Shown here: positions 50,030-62,975 of the stretch, piece by piece
How the letters are laid out: each line of letters opens with the position of its first letter
How positions within the stretch are numbered: the stretch's first letter is position 1
Assembly (NCBI GenBank): GCA_963969595.1
Contig: OZ018411.1
Span: 9,984,501-10,048,500, forward strand
Length of the DNA stretch: 64,000 bases
Source: Neckera pumila
Taxonomy: Eukaryota; Streptophyta; Bryopsida; Hypnales; Neckeraceae
Reading direction: 5' to 3'
Position numbers and translations under genes: made by a program
The notes under the pieces: model-generated
The model's input: the letters and a program-made list of their open reading frames with translations, nothing else
Database searches by the model: none
Told to the model about the DNA's origin: nothing

Positions 50030-51480
50030 GTTTAGCCTTTGGAAGGCAATGTAAACTTCGTGAATCATTTTCTATCAACTCCTAAATTTAACTTTGGATT
50101 TTTACAATGGCCTTAAATTAAGATCTAATATCTAAACCCTAAGTTTGGCTTTGTATGGATAGAAATACCTTAAGTTCATCACAATCCCATCCTAAACTTC
50201 ATACCTTGATTCCTTATAGAGTTCATTTGGTTTCTTATTTATAAACCAGCTTTGGACTTCTTTAATCTTTCTTTATAAGATTTAGACTTAAATTTTTACT
50301 TAGTTAACTTCAAAAGATCCTAAATTGACATCTACTTCTTCCAAAAGACCTTAGATTATTTCTATCAACTTATCATTTTTAGACTTTAAAGACATATTCT
50401 TTAAAGAATTTAATTTCACCTATTCAATTGAATTGCTAAAATACTTGTAGATTGAACTAATCTAGTGATAGTTATAAATGGATGACGTTTGACCAATAAT
50501 TGGTGCTTTCAACTTCATCCATTGATTACTCCTAATTTACAATGTGAATTTAACTTCTAATATAACTTCTGGACTTTAGATTTTTACTATTCCTTAAGCC
50601 CCATTCTTGTTCCTTTGAGATGAAATTGACTAATTTTCATTCAATCTAGCTTCTAAACCTCTCTCATTTGTATCTTAATTGTTTTAAATCTATTTTGTGA
50701 GTGTCTTATATTTTTGGAAACCTTTAGACTTTTTCTACAAGTTTCTAAAATGAAACCTGAAATAATATCTAACCTAACCCCTAAAAGCCCAAGGGATTTG
50801 GACAAAATACAAATGTGTTATCAAAGATGGGTTCTAAATTTTTTTGAAGTTTGCATCAAATTAAGAAGATAATGTGAAGCATGAAAAGTAGAAAGTATAT
50901 GTATGATCAAAATTACAAAATTATTCTTTGATTCCCTTAAAATGAATTTTGAAGATTTAACTTCAAAAATTCACCAAAAATACAATTTCTATTTTAACAT
51001 TTGATTTTTTTTATTGGCCAAAATTGTGGTTTCTAATGATTTGTGAAAAAAAGAATTAAGATGCATAAGATCTAGTAATGAGAAACCAATTCTTTCCCCA
51101 AATAATAAATTTTTCAACACTAGGCAAATTCTAAACACTCTATGCTATTTCTCTAATAATTTTTGTTTGACTGTAACAATTTGAAATTTGAGTATGAATA
51201 TTGAAAGACAACCCAATCTTTTGGGGGAATAAAAAAAAAATTTGAAAAAAAAAATATCTGTCCAAAATTTTTGCTTGAAGTTAGGCAACAACCAAAAAAT
51301 GGTCGCTTGAGTGCTTAGGGATTAATGGTCTGACTCTAACTTGTTCTTTGGCTATGGTTTACGATTTTTAATTAAGAAATTCAAAGGAAAAAAATGGGAT
51401 TTAGGATCTCACCTTGCAGTGAACCTCATCTATAAGGTGATCAAAGACACCTTCAAAGCCTTCTTTGTTAGCCGTCTTGT
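50030..51480 (+). repeat. Diverged dispersed repeat, copy 1 (interrupted by a MITE)
   Basis: Related in order and content to 59625-60430. Both have a 'gatgacgtttgacc' / 'attgacgtttggaac' block followed by 'aacttcatcca', then 'atgggattt' near the end, then a 'gaacctcat' / 'gatgaggtt' area. The 50775-51325 element lies inside it. The spacing of about 9.6 kb in the same orientation could reflect old LTRs, but no retrotransposon protein is seen between them. Confidence 0.35.
50775..51325 (+). mobile_element. 0.55-kb TTAA-ended element, nested
   Basis: The left end is TAACCCCTAAAAGCCCAA and the right end TTGAGTGCTTAGGGATTAA. The interior is the reverse complement of 3098-3600 ('caacaaccaaaaaatggtcg', 'aaattcaccaaaaatacaa'). 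It sits inside a diverged dispersed repeat. Confidence 0.7.
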
Positions 51481-54400
51481 TCCCTTTTGAATTGTGCTCA
51501 CCAATAATTTTTTATGGCTTCTTTTATACAAATTGTGAAATTGAAATTGAAAGCTATTTCCTATTCCATTCTAAGTTTCCCTTGTTCCTTCTTTCTAATT
51601 TTCCTTCCTTTTTTTTCTACTACTTCTTTTCTTTCTTCTTCTATTCTATTCAGTAATTATACTTCTACTAGTTGACTCTGCAATAGAACACCTATTCAAA
51701 TTTCAAGACAAAAATTGACTATTGCAATATTCTTGTTCCCCTATCCGAAGTCAATTATTTTCTAATCCAACTTCTAATGGCTAAGTACAATTCCCTTGGA
51801 TTTCTGCTAAATCCTATTCCATTGCTAATTCTCTCAACAACTAAATTATTTTTGACTCGTTGCTAGAATTTGTACACGCTCAACATTTTTCTCCTTTCTC
51901 ACTAGTTGGAAATTCTATACATGTGGTTTTAGTTCCTCCTTCCATTTTGGTTGCAAACACCCCCTCCAAGCATATCCTTTCTCTTATATATTCTAACTTC
52001 ACCCCTTATAGATGTTCAATTGTGAATTATACTACAAACTGAATTTTTGTGTTGGGCCTCACTTTAGTATATTAGACCCTGAACTTTGATATATTAATTA
52101 GACCCCGACTTGGTACGCTGGCCTTTGACTTTGGTAGCTGGATTCCGAACTTTGGTTGTTGGCCCCCTAGCCTTTACCCGACCCAAACCCCCAGCTACCT
52201 ACCCGAGGCCATATGGGATTTTGGCAAGTCCTATGGGGTGTTGGCTGGTCTTTATAGGTGCTAGTTAGTTCTTATGGGTACTAATTGGTTCTTATGGGAT
52301 GTTATTTTCTCTATTTTCAACTGTCTTGGCTAAACCTTACATGCTTGGAATATTTTGGTGTACTAAACTTGGATTTTGGAACACTAAATTCAAAATTAAT
52401 TTGACAATGGGACAATAATGTTGAAAATAGAAACTTGGTACTATAGAAGCTATATTTTAGATATTCTAGTGTTATCTTTTGGAAGCTAAATTTTAGTATT
52501 CCAGTCTCATTTTTTGGAAACTAAATTTTGGGGGATAACCGTGAGACTTTACTTTAACACAACTTTGGCAGTACTTTGAAATGACTTGGTATTTTTGAGA
52601 ATTCTCTAATACTTGGGTTCAAAGCCTCATTGTATTTTGGTTCCAAGACAAAAATCTAAACAATTGGGTTCAAAGCTTTGTCTCTCTTTTAGTTCTAATA
52701 CAAAAATCTAAACCTTTGCATTCAAAGCTTTGTCGTTTAGATGGAGAACAAAGGAAATAAATACAAGATTTAATACAAGGTACAATTAGTACAATCATAT
52801 TAGTACAAAATAGATTAGTTCAAGACATGTTAGTGTAACCAATACACAACAGTTCTAAGTAGGGGAATTCACACTCAAAGAATTATCATTTGGTAGTATG
52901 CAATTCAAAATTATAAATAGAAGGCACCTAAGCGGCATCACCAAAGTATGAAGGGTCTCATTCTAAAATTAGTAAAATAAATAAACCAACTTCAAACAAT
53001 ATAGTACAAAAATACAACAACAAGTGTATATAGAAATAAGGTTTGAAGGGACTCTAGTGTCCTTCAAATACTGCTAAAAAATCCTCAAAACGGAGCATCA
53101 AAGGCTCTCAAAACAATTATTTAGTGAGTTGGCTCAAAAATGGCCCAAGTTCACTAAAATGGACCCAACGGAATTTGAAAAGTAATAATAAGGGGTGTTT
53201 TTGAGAGGGAAATAGGTGCCCTTGTATACTTTTCTAATGGCACCCTCCTCATTTGCCTAATGGTAATCTTGCCAATTAGGATTTTCATCCTATTCTTTAG
53301 ATACTCTATTTTTTGAGCTAGTCCAAAACTCTAATTTTTTAGAGAAAGACTCCAAATCACAAGTATATTGTGCTACTGGCTTGAGAAGTCCATTTATGGT
53401 CTAAATAACTCCCCTTACCTTTTTCTATCATAAAAATGTCATCAAAACCTAATGCCAATATAAAACTGAAAAGAGGTAAGAATCCAACTATTGGAGTTTA
53501 CTTTTTTGAAGAAAGTAACTAGCCCAAGCTCTTTGGAAGGTCCTTGATTTGACTTCATTCTGATTTCCTATGCTCTTAAAACGCTGATCAACTCCACAAA
53601 CAATCTTCAAATTTGTTGGAATTGAAGAATCTTGTCAATTTGGATACTTCTGGATGTTGGAATGTTATAAAACTTCTTTGAGAGTGTTATTAGCATAAAA
53701 AAGAAATGATAGTTTTAGTGAGATTTTATCGTACCCTGGGTAATTTCTAGGAATTTTCCATTGTAAATTTTGGCAGTTGATCCTTTGGAAGAAGATCTTT
53801 TGAGAATCAAAATAACGCGTAACTTTTATGGAACCTCTCATGGCCACAAAATTTGTGAAGGCTCATATTTTACTCTACATTTTTGAACAAGGAAAATAAA
53901 ATCCCATTACTTCTTTTAATTATCAATACTTAGGGAATCTTTTACATGAAGAAAAATCTTGAAAAATTAATTTCACTGAGGAGTCTCTAGAGTGATTTCA
54001 ACTCTAAAGCATTGTACTTTGGCCATAAATGCCCTCTACTAAATTCTATTTTTAGCATGAAATGTACCTATTTTGGTTTTACATTCTTTTTTTTTTTTAA
54101 TAAAACTTGACTCAAACTTGTAAACTGAAATAAAAACAAAGAAAAATATGAGGCCCAAGTGAAGAATTGGGACCTCACATCAAGGCAACCGGCTTCACCT
54201 TCTATTTTTCTACATTTTTTTTAATTCATTCTTACTTGCATGGCATCACCTTCAATATAAGTTTTAGCAAATTACAATGAAGTTTAACGTTATAGGAACT
54301 TGCCCAAAGCCTTAAAATTTTCGTTTGAGGACTTTGAACTTTTAGAATTTAACCTCTCTAAAAGTAGGAAACTAGATTTTTATTCCCACTGACTAAGGAA

Positions 54401-55860
54401 AAAAACCTCCCTCCACCATAGAACATTGGAAACACTACTTTAGACAACAACAATGTTAGCATGCTCACATGAAAATGCAAGCATATGAGTCTTGAACATA
54501 TGCATGAATAAATATTCTACAACCATTGCAGGTGAATATGATATAAACACTTGTTTTTAGAGATATTTAGAACGTAGATATCTTATAATCATGGAAGATT
54601 TCTAAATTTTAGACACCTATAACATAGGTGTATAATCTTCTAGGCTCATGTGCTCATGATCCTAGGCTCATTGAATAGCACCCTCTTCTAGACAACTTTG
54701 TTTAATTCTCTATAATCCTATAATGAGCACAAATGAAAATACTCATGTTATTGCTTGATTCTAATCCAAAACCAAGAATATTCAAGGATTGAGGTTGGCT
54801 GAAGAGCCTTCAATAAGACAATTTTGTTCATTATAAAGTGGAAGCACCCAAAACCGTCAATATTAAGCAATTCGGCACAATTGGAGGCAACTTTTTCTAA
54901 AATTAATATTTTTGTAGTATTGGCGAGTGAAAATCATGAATATTCAAGAAAAATAAAATTCGGACGTGGTATGTAATTTTTATGATTTTCCAAAGAGACG
55001 TCTTCCTAGATCACTAAAACTGTCACATAGGTGGACGTACTCAAAACTAAAATCAACAAAAATCATTTGTCAGCCAATGAGAATTAAATATGTGTCTTTC
55101 AATTGCGTCAGCAAATTAGAATTAAATATTTGTAGGACACTTTAATAAATGCTTATGGACAGACTTGGTTACAATCTACACCAAATAGTGCATTTAGGTT
55201 GCCCCATACTAATTTCTCATATCTTACACTTTTATTGCTGTAAAAAAGATTTTAATCACTAATTATTGCAAAAAATATATATTTAAAAGACCTTGCAACC
55301 ACTACAAAGCCACCAAAAAATAAATTAACAACCTTGAAGTTGTAAACCATGTGAAATTCAAGCATGGTCAACATATAGTCTGGGGCAACCTAATTGCACT
55401 ATTCAGTGTAGGATTCAAGAATGGGGACAAGGGTGGGAATGGGTGATTCTACCTTAGGAGTCTCCGCTTTTCAGTTCAAGGATGAAAAACGGACCCCTGC
55501 CTCATTCGGGTAAACAATGTGATGTGTGCTCGTGGAATCCACATGCCCTCTCTTTTGGAACTTGATGGTTTCCTTGTGAATCAAGTTACTTACCAACTGA
55601 ACCTCTCGACAAGTATTTCCATTGGATATCTGATCACAAGTGGTGCTGTACTGTGCTGTACAGTATCCAAAACCCGTAGGCCTTTGGAGCTACTAACTGT
55701 GGGTAACCTGATTCTGTAAGTTAGCTTCAGTTCTCATTGGATCATGGCACATGCAACAGTCCTTCCCAAAAAATAATATGACAGTAGACAATGATATGCA
55801 CCACATGATCAATTGGTGTGGATTTCTGTCGGTCTGAACCACCCACTTGCACCTGCAATG
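51481..55860. other. Intergenic, no gene recognised
   Basis: AT-rich sequence with pyrimidine-rich stretches (51590-51660). All open frames are short and lack family features. The stretch 52740-53000 is rich in 'agtacaa' words. No gene, RNA or element boundary is supported. Confidence 0.45.
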
Positions 55861-56164
55861 AGGTAGTCTCCTCTCAAACCGACCATTTAAGAGCTGATTG
55901 CCTTTTTGAGGGAAGCTAAACTCTTTGAAACAATTTTCCGTAAATTTTTGAAGGATGTAAAATAGGATTGGCATCTAACCCAAGTCGTTTCATATTTTCT
56001 GGACCTTTGTGGAATTAGTTACAAATTTTTGAAGTTGAATTGTTGTGGTCACTAAAAATCAATCACCTCCTGAAATGTACATCATTGGTACATTGAAGAC
56101 AACAAAATGAACCTATGTGCCATGATTGATTTTAGAGGCCAATCGCTTTTAGAACAAACTACCT
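55861..56164 (-). mobile_element. Deleted, diverged third copy of the 408-bp MITE
   Basis: Ends 'aggtagtctcctctcaaac' and 'cgcttttagaacaaactacct'. The interior shares 'gaccatttaagagctgatt', 'cccaagtcgtttcatatttt' and 'gaattagttacaaattt' with 45650-46057, but about 100 bp is missing. Confidence 0.65.
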
Positions 56165-57161
56165 TACTTGTTCAATAAAATTCTATGACATGGATGGATA
56201 CAATAAAGAATAGATACAGGACAATGTTTTTTTTTTGATTTGGGGTGTGGTGCTCCTTTTGTGCCGGAGACCTAATGTGTGCAAGCCCTGTGGCTTTTTT
56301 TTCACGAAGTTTGTTGTTTGAAGTTTGTTGGCACTGGCAACATAGGATGATTTTATTATTGAATTTAAGGTCATTGGCAACTTCTAGATTTTGCTTGTCG
56401 AATGTGCCGGCGCCCTTCAAGTGAATAGTGTTGAGTATTAGGCTTTTCCTAGTTCACTACCAAATTCATTTAGGCTTTGTTATCTATGTTTTGATATATT
56501 TTGGAAGAATTATGGCTGTACAATCCAAGCATCTACAAAAATAGTGGCGACTTATTCAATAAGAGAATGACACAAGGGAGCAATCTCCCCTAAATAGGGA
56601 ATAAAAGCAAGATTTGCAAATTACGTGTTGTTGCAAATTGCAATTTTGTCTCTTTTGACACTTGTGCTGCAATCTTTTTATTAGATTTGCAAGACTACAA
56701 TTGTTTCAGCTTCATTGTGTAATGCTCAAAATCTTCTTAAGCCTACGTCTTTAATAGAATCAATAGTAAGAATAGTGTTTCTCTTACAAAAGCAATTACC
56801 AGTTCAAATTTGAAATTCATACACACAATGAGCTTCTAATATGCTGGAGAAAAATAGAACTAATGCCATTCCCTTTCTTGGTATTGAGACCAATTTCAAT
56901 AGCTATCCCTCCTTGCGTCAGCTGAAGGAATCAACGTCAATCTCAATTGAGTTTCTTTGAGAGCATCAAAAGATACAAAACAATACTAGTAAATAAAAAA
57001 GCAAAAAATAGAGAAGTCTCGAAGTTTAGAATAGCAAACCAACAATGATGTATCCTTATTAAAATATCTACGCAAAGACAATGCCATATGAAGAATGCAA
57101 CTAAATTAGAGGTGGTGTCAAACCTCATACAGGCGAGGAAGAGTATCTTCAATCCTTTGTA
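56165..57161. other. Intergenic, no gene recognised
   Basis: No supported gene or element in this stretch. Confidence 0.45.
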
Positions 57162-57760
57162 CATGTGTGCAATAAGCTTGTCCGAGAGTGATTGGGACTG
57201 CATCTTCAGTGTGGGTGTGACCTATCTCCACAATGTCTTCAAGCTCATATCTATGCAATGACATGAATCTAAGTACTCACCCGAGCTCAAGGTCTGAAGC
57301 ATAAAGTAGGTTCAAGGTAGAAGCAGATTGGTTGTAAGGCCAAACCCTTTGATCATGGTCGGGTACTCTCAATTCCAAATTTGCCCATCGCCATTAATGT
57401 TATTTCCTTTGCAGCTTGGCAACAACACTCCATTCATAGTTTTCAAATCCGCTGATCTGGGCTTAGCAAATTGCCCTGCCATCCTTCCAACATGTTCCCA
57501 CACCCAAAACCCTGAACCCCCTCAGAAACCCTCAAATGCTCAAACACCCTTGGACAAACTTGTAGTGAACCTCGAGAAACATTCACGAGAATGGAAGGAA
57601 ATTTTGAACATGGTTGATTTGTACCTGTGTGCAATAAGCTTGTCCGAGAGTGATTGGGATTGCATCTTCAATGTGGATGTGACCAATCTTCACAATGTCT
57701 TCAAACTCATATCCAAACAATGAGATGAATCTAAGTACTCACCCAAGCTCAAGGTGTAAA
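57162..57760 (+). repeat. Direct duplication of about 135 bp
   Basis: 57162-57296 and 57623-57760 share 'tgtgtgcaataagcttgtcc' through 'gaatctaagtactcaccc' with few differences. The spacer of about 325 bp is unique. It lies next to the hAT-like relic and may be part of the same decayed element. Confidence 0.75.
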
Positions 57761-57989
57761 CAGACTGAGTGTGCATGTCTACCACCAAACTAAGGTGGTG
57801 ATCAAGCCTGTTGCACAATCTATCTTACAAAATGATAAGGCAGAGAAGGTTCTCTCATCCTCTACACTGCCCAAGATGTGAATCATTGCAACTTGGGCAG
57901 TTTGATATACTCTCCAAAGTTCTTTCCAAATGCGGTGTTGGCATCCAAGGTCCTTTATAGCTTTGTGAGGGGATTTTTACAAAAATGTA

Positions 57990-59017
57990 CAGGGGCATTT
58001 AGCAGGGCCAGTTCCATGGCAGCAACAACATTAGCCATCATGGCTATTTTGAACAAACTTAAGGTTGCTCAGACTCACGAAGAAACTTGTCAAGTACAAT
58101 AAGGACCAACCTTTTGTTATCATCTTCACCCAATCTACTTTGGTTCCCCATAGAAATTCTTGATAATGTTAAAGTGTTTGCAGAAACTTGTAGCACAATT
58201 GCCTTGTGGCCAGCACTGGGGGTAGACAACGCCCAAGGCATCCACGAGATTGCAATCTGTAAATCTGGTCTTCAACTCTTCTATAAGTTGCTGCACAACG
58301 TCTACACAAAGGAAACTCCACAATGACAATGACATTAGTAATAGTGATTAACAAACTTTATTTAAATTCAGAAGTTTCTTATGAACAAGTGAGTGATTAA
58401 CAATTTACAAGTACCACAAGTTACCCATTGGGAACTTTGGAAGCATACATCTGTGCTTATCAGCAATATCAATTAGCAAGACTTGAAAGCAACAATTTTC
58501 TAGCAACAATGAGGAGTACAATTCCTAGCAGCACTTTCAAGAATTAATTTATAGCAACAATTTAAATTAGCAAGTCCAAAAGCATCTAGTTGAACTAACA
58601 CTTGCAATCCTACTACACAGATGAGATGATGGCGGCATAACCCTCTCGGTGAACCATGGCACCATCATGCGTAGCATTCAAGGTTTCTCCACCCACCACA
58701 AAAGTAAGGGTCTCACATGGAAAATTTAAATTTGCATCCCATTTCATTAGGATTTGCTTATGTGAACACTAAAGAACCTGATTGTATGCATGAAATTCAT
58801 CTTTGCAAAACGCTGTATCTGCATTTAAGTTCAAGGTAAATAAGGAACTCTGACAGGTGGCCAATGCTCCCATGAGATCGCAAATGTATTTGTCCCTCTT
58901 TTGAACCCACTGGATAAGCGTATCTATAGCCTCCAGCATTGGTAGCTGTGCCAACATACCAAGCAGCACATACGGGTCTAGCAGAAGGACTAGATTTGCT
59001 TGTACAATTATTGCCAA
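57990..59017 (-). pseudogene. Decayed hAT-like (ZNF862-type) transposase fragment
   Basis: Two minus-strand blocks look like one broken protein. The first (58769-59017) reads ...LPMLEAIDTLIQWVQKRD.YICD... then CQSSLFTLN and FHAYN. The second (58059-58335) reads ELKTRF..CNLVDALGVVYP then HFNIIKNFYG, after which the frame shifts to another that continues (LVLIVLDKFLRESEQ). These word orders resemble, from memory, hAT-superfamily transposase-derived proteins of plants and animals. Stops and frame changes separate the blocks, so no function is expected. The family assignment is an inference; plus-strand frames here are shadows. Confidence 0.4.
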
Positions 59018-59624
59018 TGCAAAAGATTATGAGATGTAAATCAATATAGCATAAACATCCACCTCACTAAAAAACAATCTTGTCTCCAAATCAGTGCTAT
59101 TCAAGCCAAAACTGCACTAAGTCTCCCATCTGATCACAAGCCCAAAAATACATACTGCAATACTGATCCTACAATACCTCAGAACCTGCAAAATGACAAA
59201 ATATTGAATTCAAGGAAGCTGTAAATCCACAGCTGTTTCATCAAAAAATAAATGACAACCACCGACCTCAAGTAGAGGATGGTGATGAAAATTCCTCACA
59301 ATTCCATTGAGAAGGCCTTCATTCAACTAATCTTCACAAGAGTCAATAAGAGCGCTAAAGATTGAACAGCAGTGATTGAGTTGATTTCAAGTCAATTTCA
59401 AGTGTACTCACCTCATATCAAAGAAGGAAATTGCAAAATTGACCTATGAAGACAAAATTAATAATACTATGCTGCACAATCGAATACGTAAGAGGGTCTA
59501 TCTTCAAAGTGAATACAAATTCAGACATTCATTGGTTGAAAGGGAAGTCAGATAGGTGTGGCGTTTATTTACCAATTTGCTAAAATTCACTAAAATTGGA
59601 CACTACTAGCAAAAGTTGCGCACG

Positions 59625-60430
59625 GATGAAGTTTGACCGCTACTCGGTTCCTCAAACTTCATCCTTGGTTTTCTATTGATCCCTGCTTTCAAATTAACTC
59701 AAAATTTCTAGGTAAGATCTGATTTAGGGTCCTCTATTCAAATACCTAATTTGGACCTGGATGGTTAGGTTGCTCTTAACTTCATCCGATCTCGGTCCCA
59801 AACTTCATCTTTTTGGTTTGGTTGGGTGAATTTGGTATTTTTTGAAGTTAATTTGGGTTAGGGACACCCTAAGTTACCTCTATCTAATTCCACCCTTAAG
59901 TTTTTATTTGGTAAAGTTTTACCCTAATTTACTCGGTTAATCATAATTTATCCTATTGATAAAAGTTCGTTGGATTTTTACTATTCTAGATTGATTTCAC
60001 GCTCCTGCTTTTACTAGTTCATTCTATCCTTCTTAATTTACTATTCTACTTTTGAAATTGACTTTTATTAACCAAAGTTACTGATTGATGAAAGTTGGTC
60101 GATAATTGACGTTTGGAACTTCATCCACGAATTACCTTCAATCCAATTTTCTAAATTGATCCGCTTGTAACTTCTTCGTTTTGACTCCAATTTTGTCGTG
60201 TTTTATCTTTACGGAAACCTCTAGACCTCTACTTTTGACTTCTATGCTCAAAAGTGACCTGACTTGGTGCCTAGCCTACTTTAGTTCTCGGCCTTATTTT
60301 AATCGAGTTAATTAGGAGGAATTAAATAAGAAAATATGGGATTTTAGCGGCCCACCGTGAATTGTATATTGTGGATGAGGTTGTCAAGGTTCCCTCCTTC
60401 CCCCTTTGGCGTTTGTCCAAGTGCTTGAAT
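59625..60430 (+). repeat. Diverged dispersed repeat, copy 2
   Basis: Counterpart of 50030-51480 without the nested element. It has three 'aacttcatc' words and 'gggattttagcggcccaccg' near 60340. It is non-coding. Confidence 0.35.
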
Positions 60431-60919
60431 GATTCCTTGTTTTAGGAAGAATTAGAGTTGAAATGGTAGATTTGAGTTGCTATTCTTTCTCTCCTTCCTT
60501 TTTTTTTTTTCCCCCCTTCCTTCTTCACTATTCCCTTACACCACAACGTTTTGCTTTTGCACTCTTACAACTTAAAGTACATGTTTTTTTTTATTCTTAC
60601 ACTTAAACCTTCAATGGCCCAAAATGGTTGTGGAGATTTTCCTAATCTATTCATTATTGATCTTCTTCTCCTACTTCATCCTCTTCCGTTCTTGTTCTTT
60701 ATAAGTTTCTTGCTTTTGTGGTTGTAGAGAGCTTGTGTGGGTGGCGCATGGAGTAGTTGTATGAGCTTTGCAGGTTGCTTCTACCTATCGCTTTTCCGAA
60801 CTTCCCTTCCTTTGTGGAGTTACTACCTCTACTTTTTACTAAGTACTCTATCCTTCTTCTAATTTCTACTTCTACTTCTTCTCCTATCCCACTCTAACAT
60901 CTCCCCTTTTAACTTTCTT

Positions 60920-61194
60920 CATCACAAAGTTTACACCCTACAATTTGTCAACAGTTATCATGTGGTTATTGTTGTTTATGGATTCGCACGTTAATTACAA
61001 GTTATTGCATCATTATGATGCATTACTTTGCATCGTTACAATGCAGTTGCAAATAATGCATTGTACTGATGTAATAACAATGCAAAGTAATGCATTGTAA
61101 TGATGCAACAAATTGTAATTAACGTGCAAACCTATAAAACAACAATAACTGCATGATAATTGTTAACAAACTGAAGGATCTAAACTTTGTGATG
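60920..61194. mobile_element. 275-bp foldback element
   Basis: Ends CATCACAAAGTTTA and TAAACTTTGTGATG. Long inner arms pair 'gttattgttgttt' with 'aaacaacaataac' and 'gcacgttaattacaa' with 'ttgtaattaacgtgc', around a centre rich in 'atgcatta'. It is almost fully palindromic. Confidence 0.8.
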
Positions 61195-62223
61195 TTGGTT
61201 TAGGATTTTATTTCTTTTCCTTTAGGGTCGTTGCAAGAAACAATTGTCCTTTTTTTTGGTCCCCTTGGCCTTATACAGGTAGTTTTTTGTTCATAACTTT
61301 TGCGTCTTATGTCTACTTTATATGAAATTTAAACAGAAGGTACATATAGAAGTTTTGGACATTTTTTAGTTTTTTGAGATTTTTTAAAATTAGTTTACTA
61401 TATTTAAACTGCCCTCGATTGGATGTCTACCTCAGCCATTTGAGGGGTTCTTAGTACTATTTCCGACCCAAAAATGCAAATTTGAAGGTGGAAATTGGAA
61501 GACAAGAAATTCTACTAAAGTTACACAAGCCTACAAAGAGATTTTCCAAAAATAGTAAAATTTCCACCTTTCACATATGCAACTGATATTTAACTAGTTA
61601 TGGACATTTCTATAGTCCAGAAATAAGTCGGCTGCCCGCCGATAAAGTAGAATCAAATAGGCTGTATGATTGACAAATGAAAAATGTGTATTCTGAAAGC
61701 CAAATGCCATATCATATTGAGAATGATACAGTATAGTCCCTAATTGGCTATAATACAAATGAACCAGCAATTGTGCAACTGCTAACAAATTCTTCCAACT
61801 AATATGGCACAGTGTTGGCTGCCGTCCAATACCCCGCACCAATCTAGAAATCTAATTGACTAAACTAACTAAGCTGCCCAGACTACCAAAACACGCTAAA
61901 AAACCCATGTGCTGCTAGAAGTGCAAGACACCCAATATCTGCATTATATACTAACTACACCAGCTGTAGTGAAATGTGAAGAGAGTATCAACTGGTAGCC
62001 GATATCCAAACAAGTTTATGAACAACCTTAGAACAATTTTAGAAAGATTCCAAATTGATGAAGGCAATAGAGCATTCATGCGTGATAATCTCAATAAAGG
62101 AAAAATAAAGCCAATGAAGCTCACCAGGAAATTGAATGTAAACCAACATTTATGCGTAAAAGTCGGTGAGGGTATCGGCTGTCAACCGACAACATGGAGG
62201 TGTAGCTACTAGAATATACCCTT
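61195..62223. other. Intergenic with copies of a short palindromic motif
   Basis: No gene is recognised. Copies of a TCGGCTG..CAGCCGATA-like motif occur at 61628-61644, 61815-61831, 61986-62004 and 62173-62191. Confidence 0.5.
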
Positions 62224-62975
62224 TCAATTAGGCTGCCCGTATTTAATGAACTGTGCCACTTCATAGTGTAATTGTCCTGGCCTTTTGGAAATTTCCATAT
62301 ACTCCGAGACCAATTGATGCTCATACATGGGGTATATGAAGGAAATAATGTCCGTTGAAATGTTTGAAATAACTCCAGTGTCATTGGAAATGCTGTAATC
62401 TCTAAGAAATGGCATTTGAATATAGCATGCCGGATCAGGTGTCCTCTTTAGCGAAATTGAGCAGACGTCGACCATGAGCACTTGGTCTGGACAACATGAT
62501 TCCTTGGAAGGTCCCTTCTCAAAAAGTGTCTCGAGCATCTTGTAGCACCATGGAAAATTTTGACTATCTACACAGAATTCTCTCCCATATACAAAAGCCA
62601 GCTTTCCAATGACATCACTCGGAATCAAGTGCGCAAACAATGGATGAAGTTCTTTCATTGGCATCTTGGACCAAATCCCTACATGGAACTTCTCAAATAA
62701 TGTAGCAAACATTCCACCTATCCTTGGCCATTTGACGATGTTTCGATGAGGTTTATACTTATCCACCACAATATTTGGGTCAAGAAAACAAAGCAACCCC
62801 GTGACGCAGAGAACCACACATTTCTTAAACAAGTGAGGTTGACCATTGGTGGACTCTTGCACGACACAGCAATAAGAGACAGGCAGCTTATAAGAATTGG
62901 ATGAGAGAGCATAGAAGATTGCTTGACAAGATATTGGTAGGCAGTTGACATATATGACAGATCCCGCTATTGCTC
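62224..62975 (-). CDS. FCP1/NIF-like (HAD superfamily) domain protein with degenerate catalytic motifs, partial
   Basis: The minus-strand frame is open from about 62975 to a stop at 62224. There is no in-frame ATG near its start, so at least one upstream exon is missing or the copy is truncated. The order of blocks follows plant FCP1-like phosphatases: CVTGLLCFL where DLN/DLDxT GLL is expected, then VKWPRIGGMFATLFEKFHVG ending in IWS (the usual RPF...F..F.VGIWSS), then KLAFVYGREFCVDSQN (LLFVWDQE.C), then VLMVDVCSISLKRTPDP.CY (LLIDDSPYK..LNP..). The motif I aspartates are gone and the motif IV Asp-Asp is Asp-Val, so catalysis is unlikely. A related copy lies directly upstream (63552-64000). 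I recognise the family from pattern, not from a search. Confidence 0.5.

Noticed and set aside
51465..51656. Phe-rich short frame
   Set aside because: Translation of a pyrimidine-rich tract, not a protein.
57328..57723. 131-codon plus-strand frame
   Set aside because: No family resemblance; ends inside a duplicated non-coding block and lies next to a minus-strand transposase relic.
58087..58326. Plus-strand frame at the hAT-like relic
   Set aside because: The minus strand of the same interval carries the transposase-like words, so this is a shadow.
61594..61842. 82-codon minus-strand frame downstream of the FCP1-like gene
   Set aside because: No block matches the FCP1-like fold, and two of the palindromic motif copies fall within it; likely non-coding.
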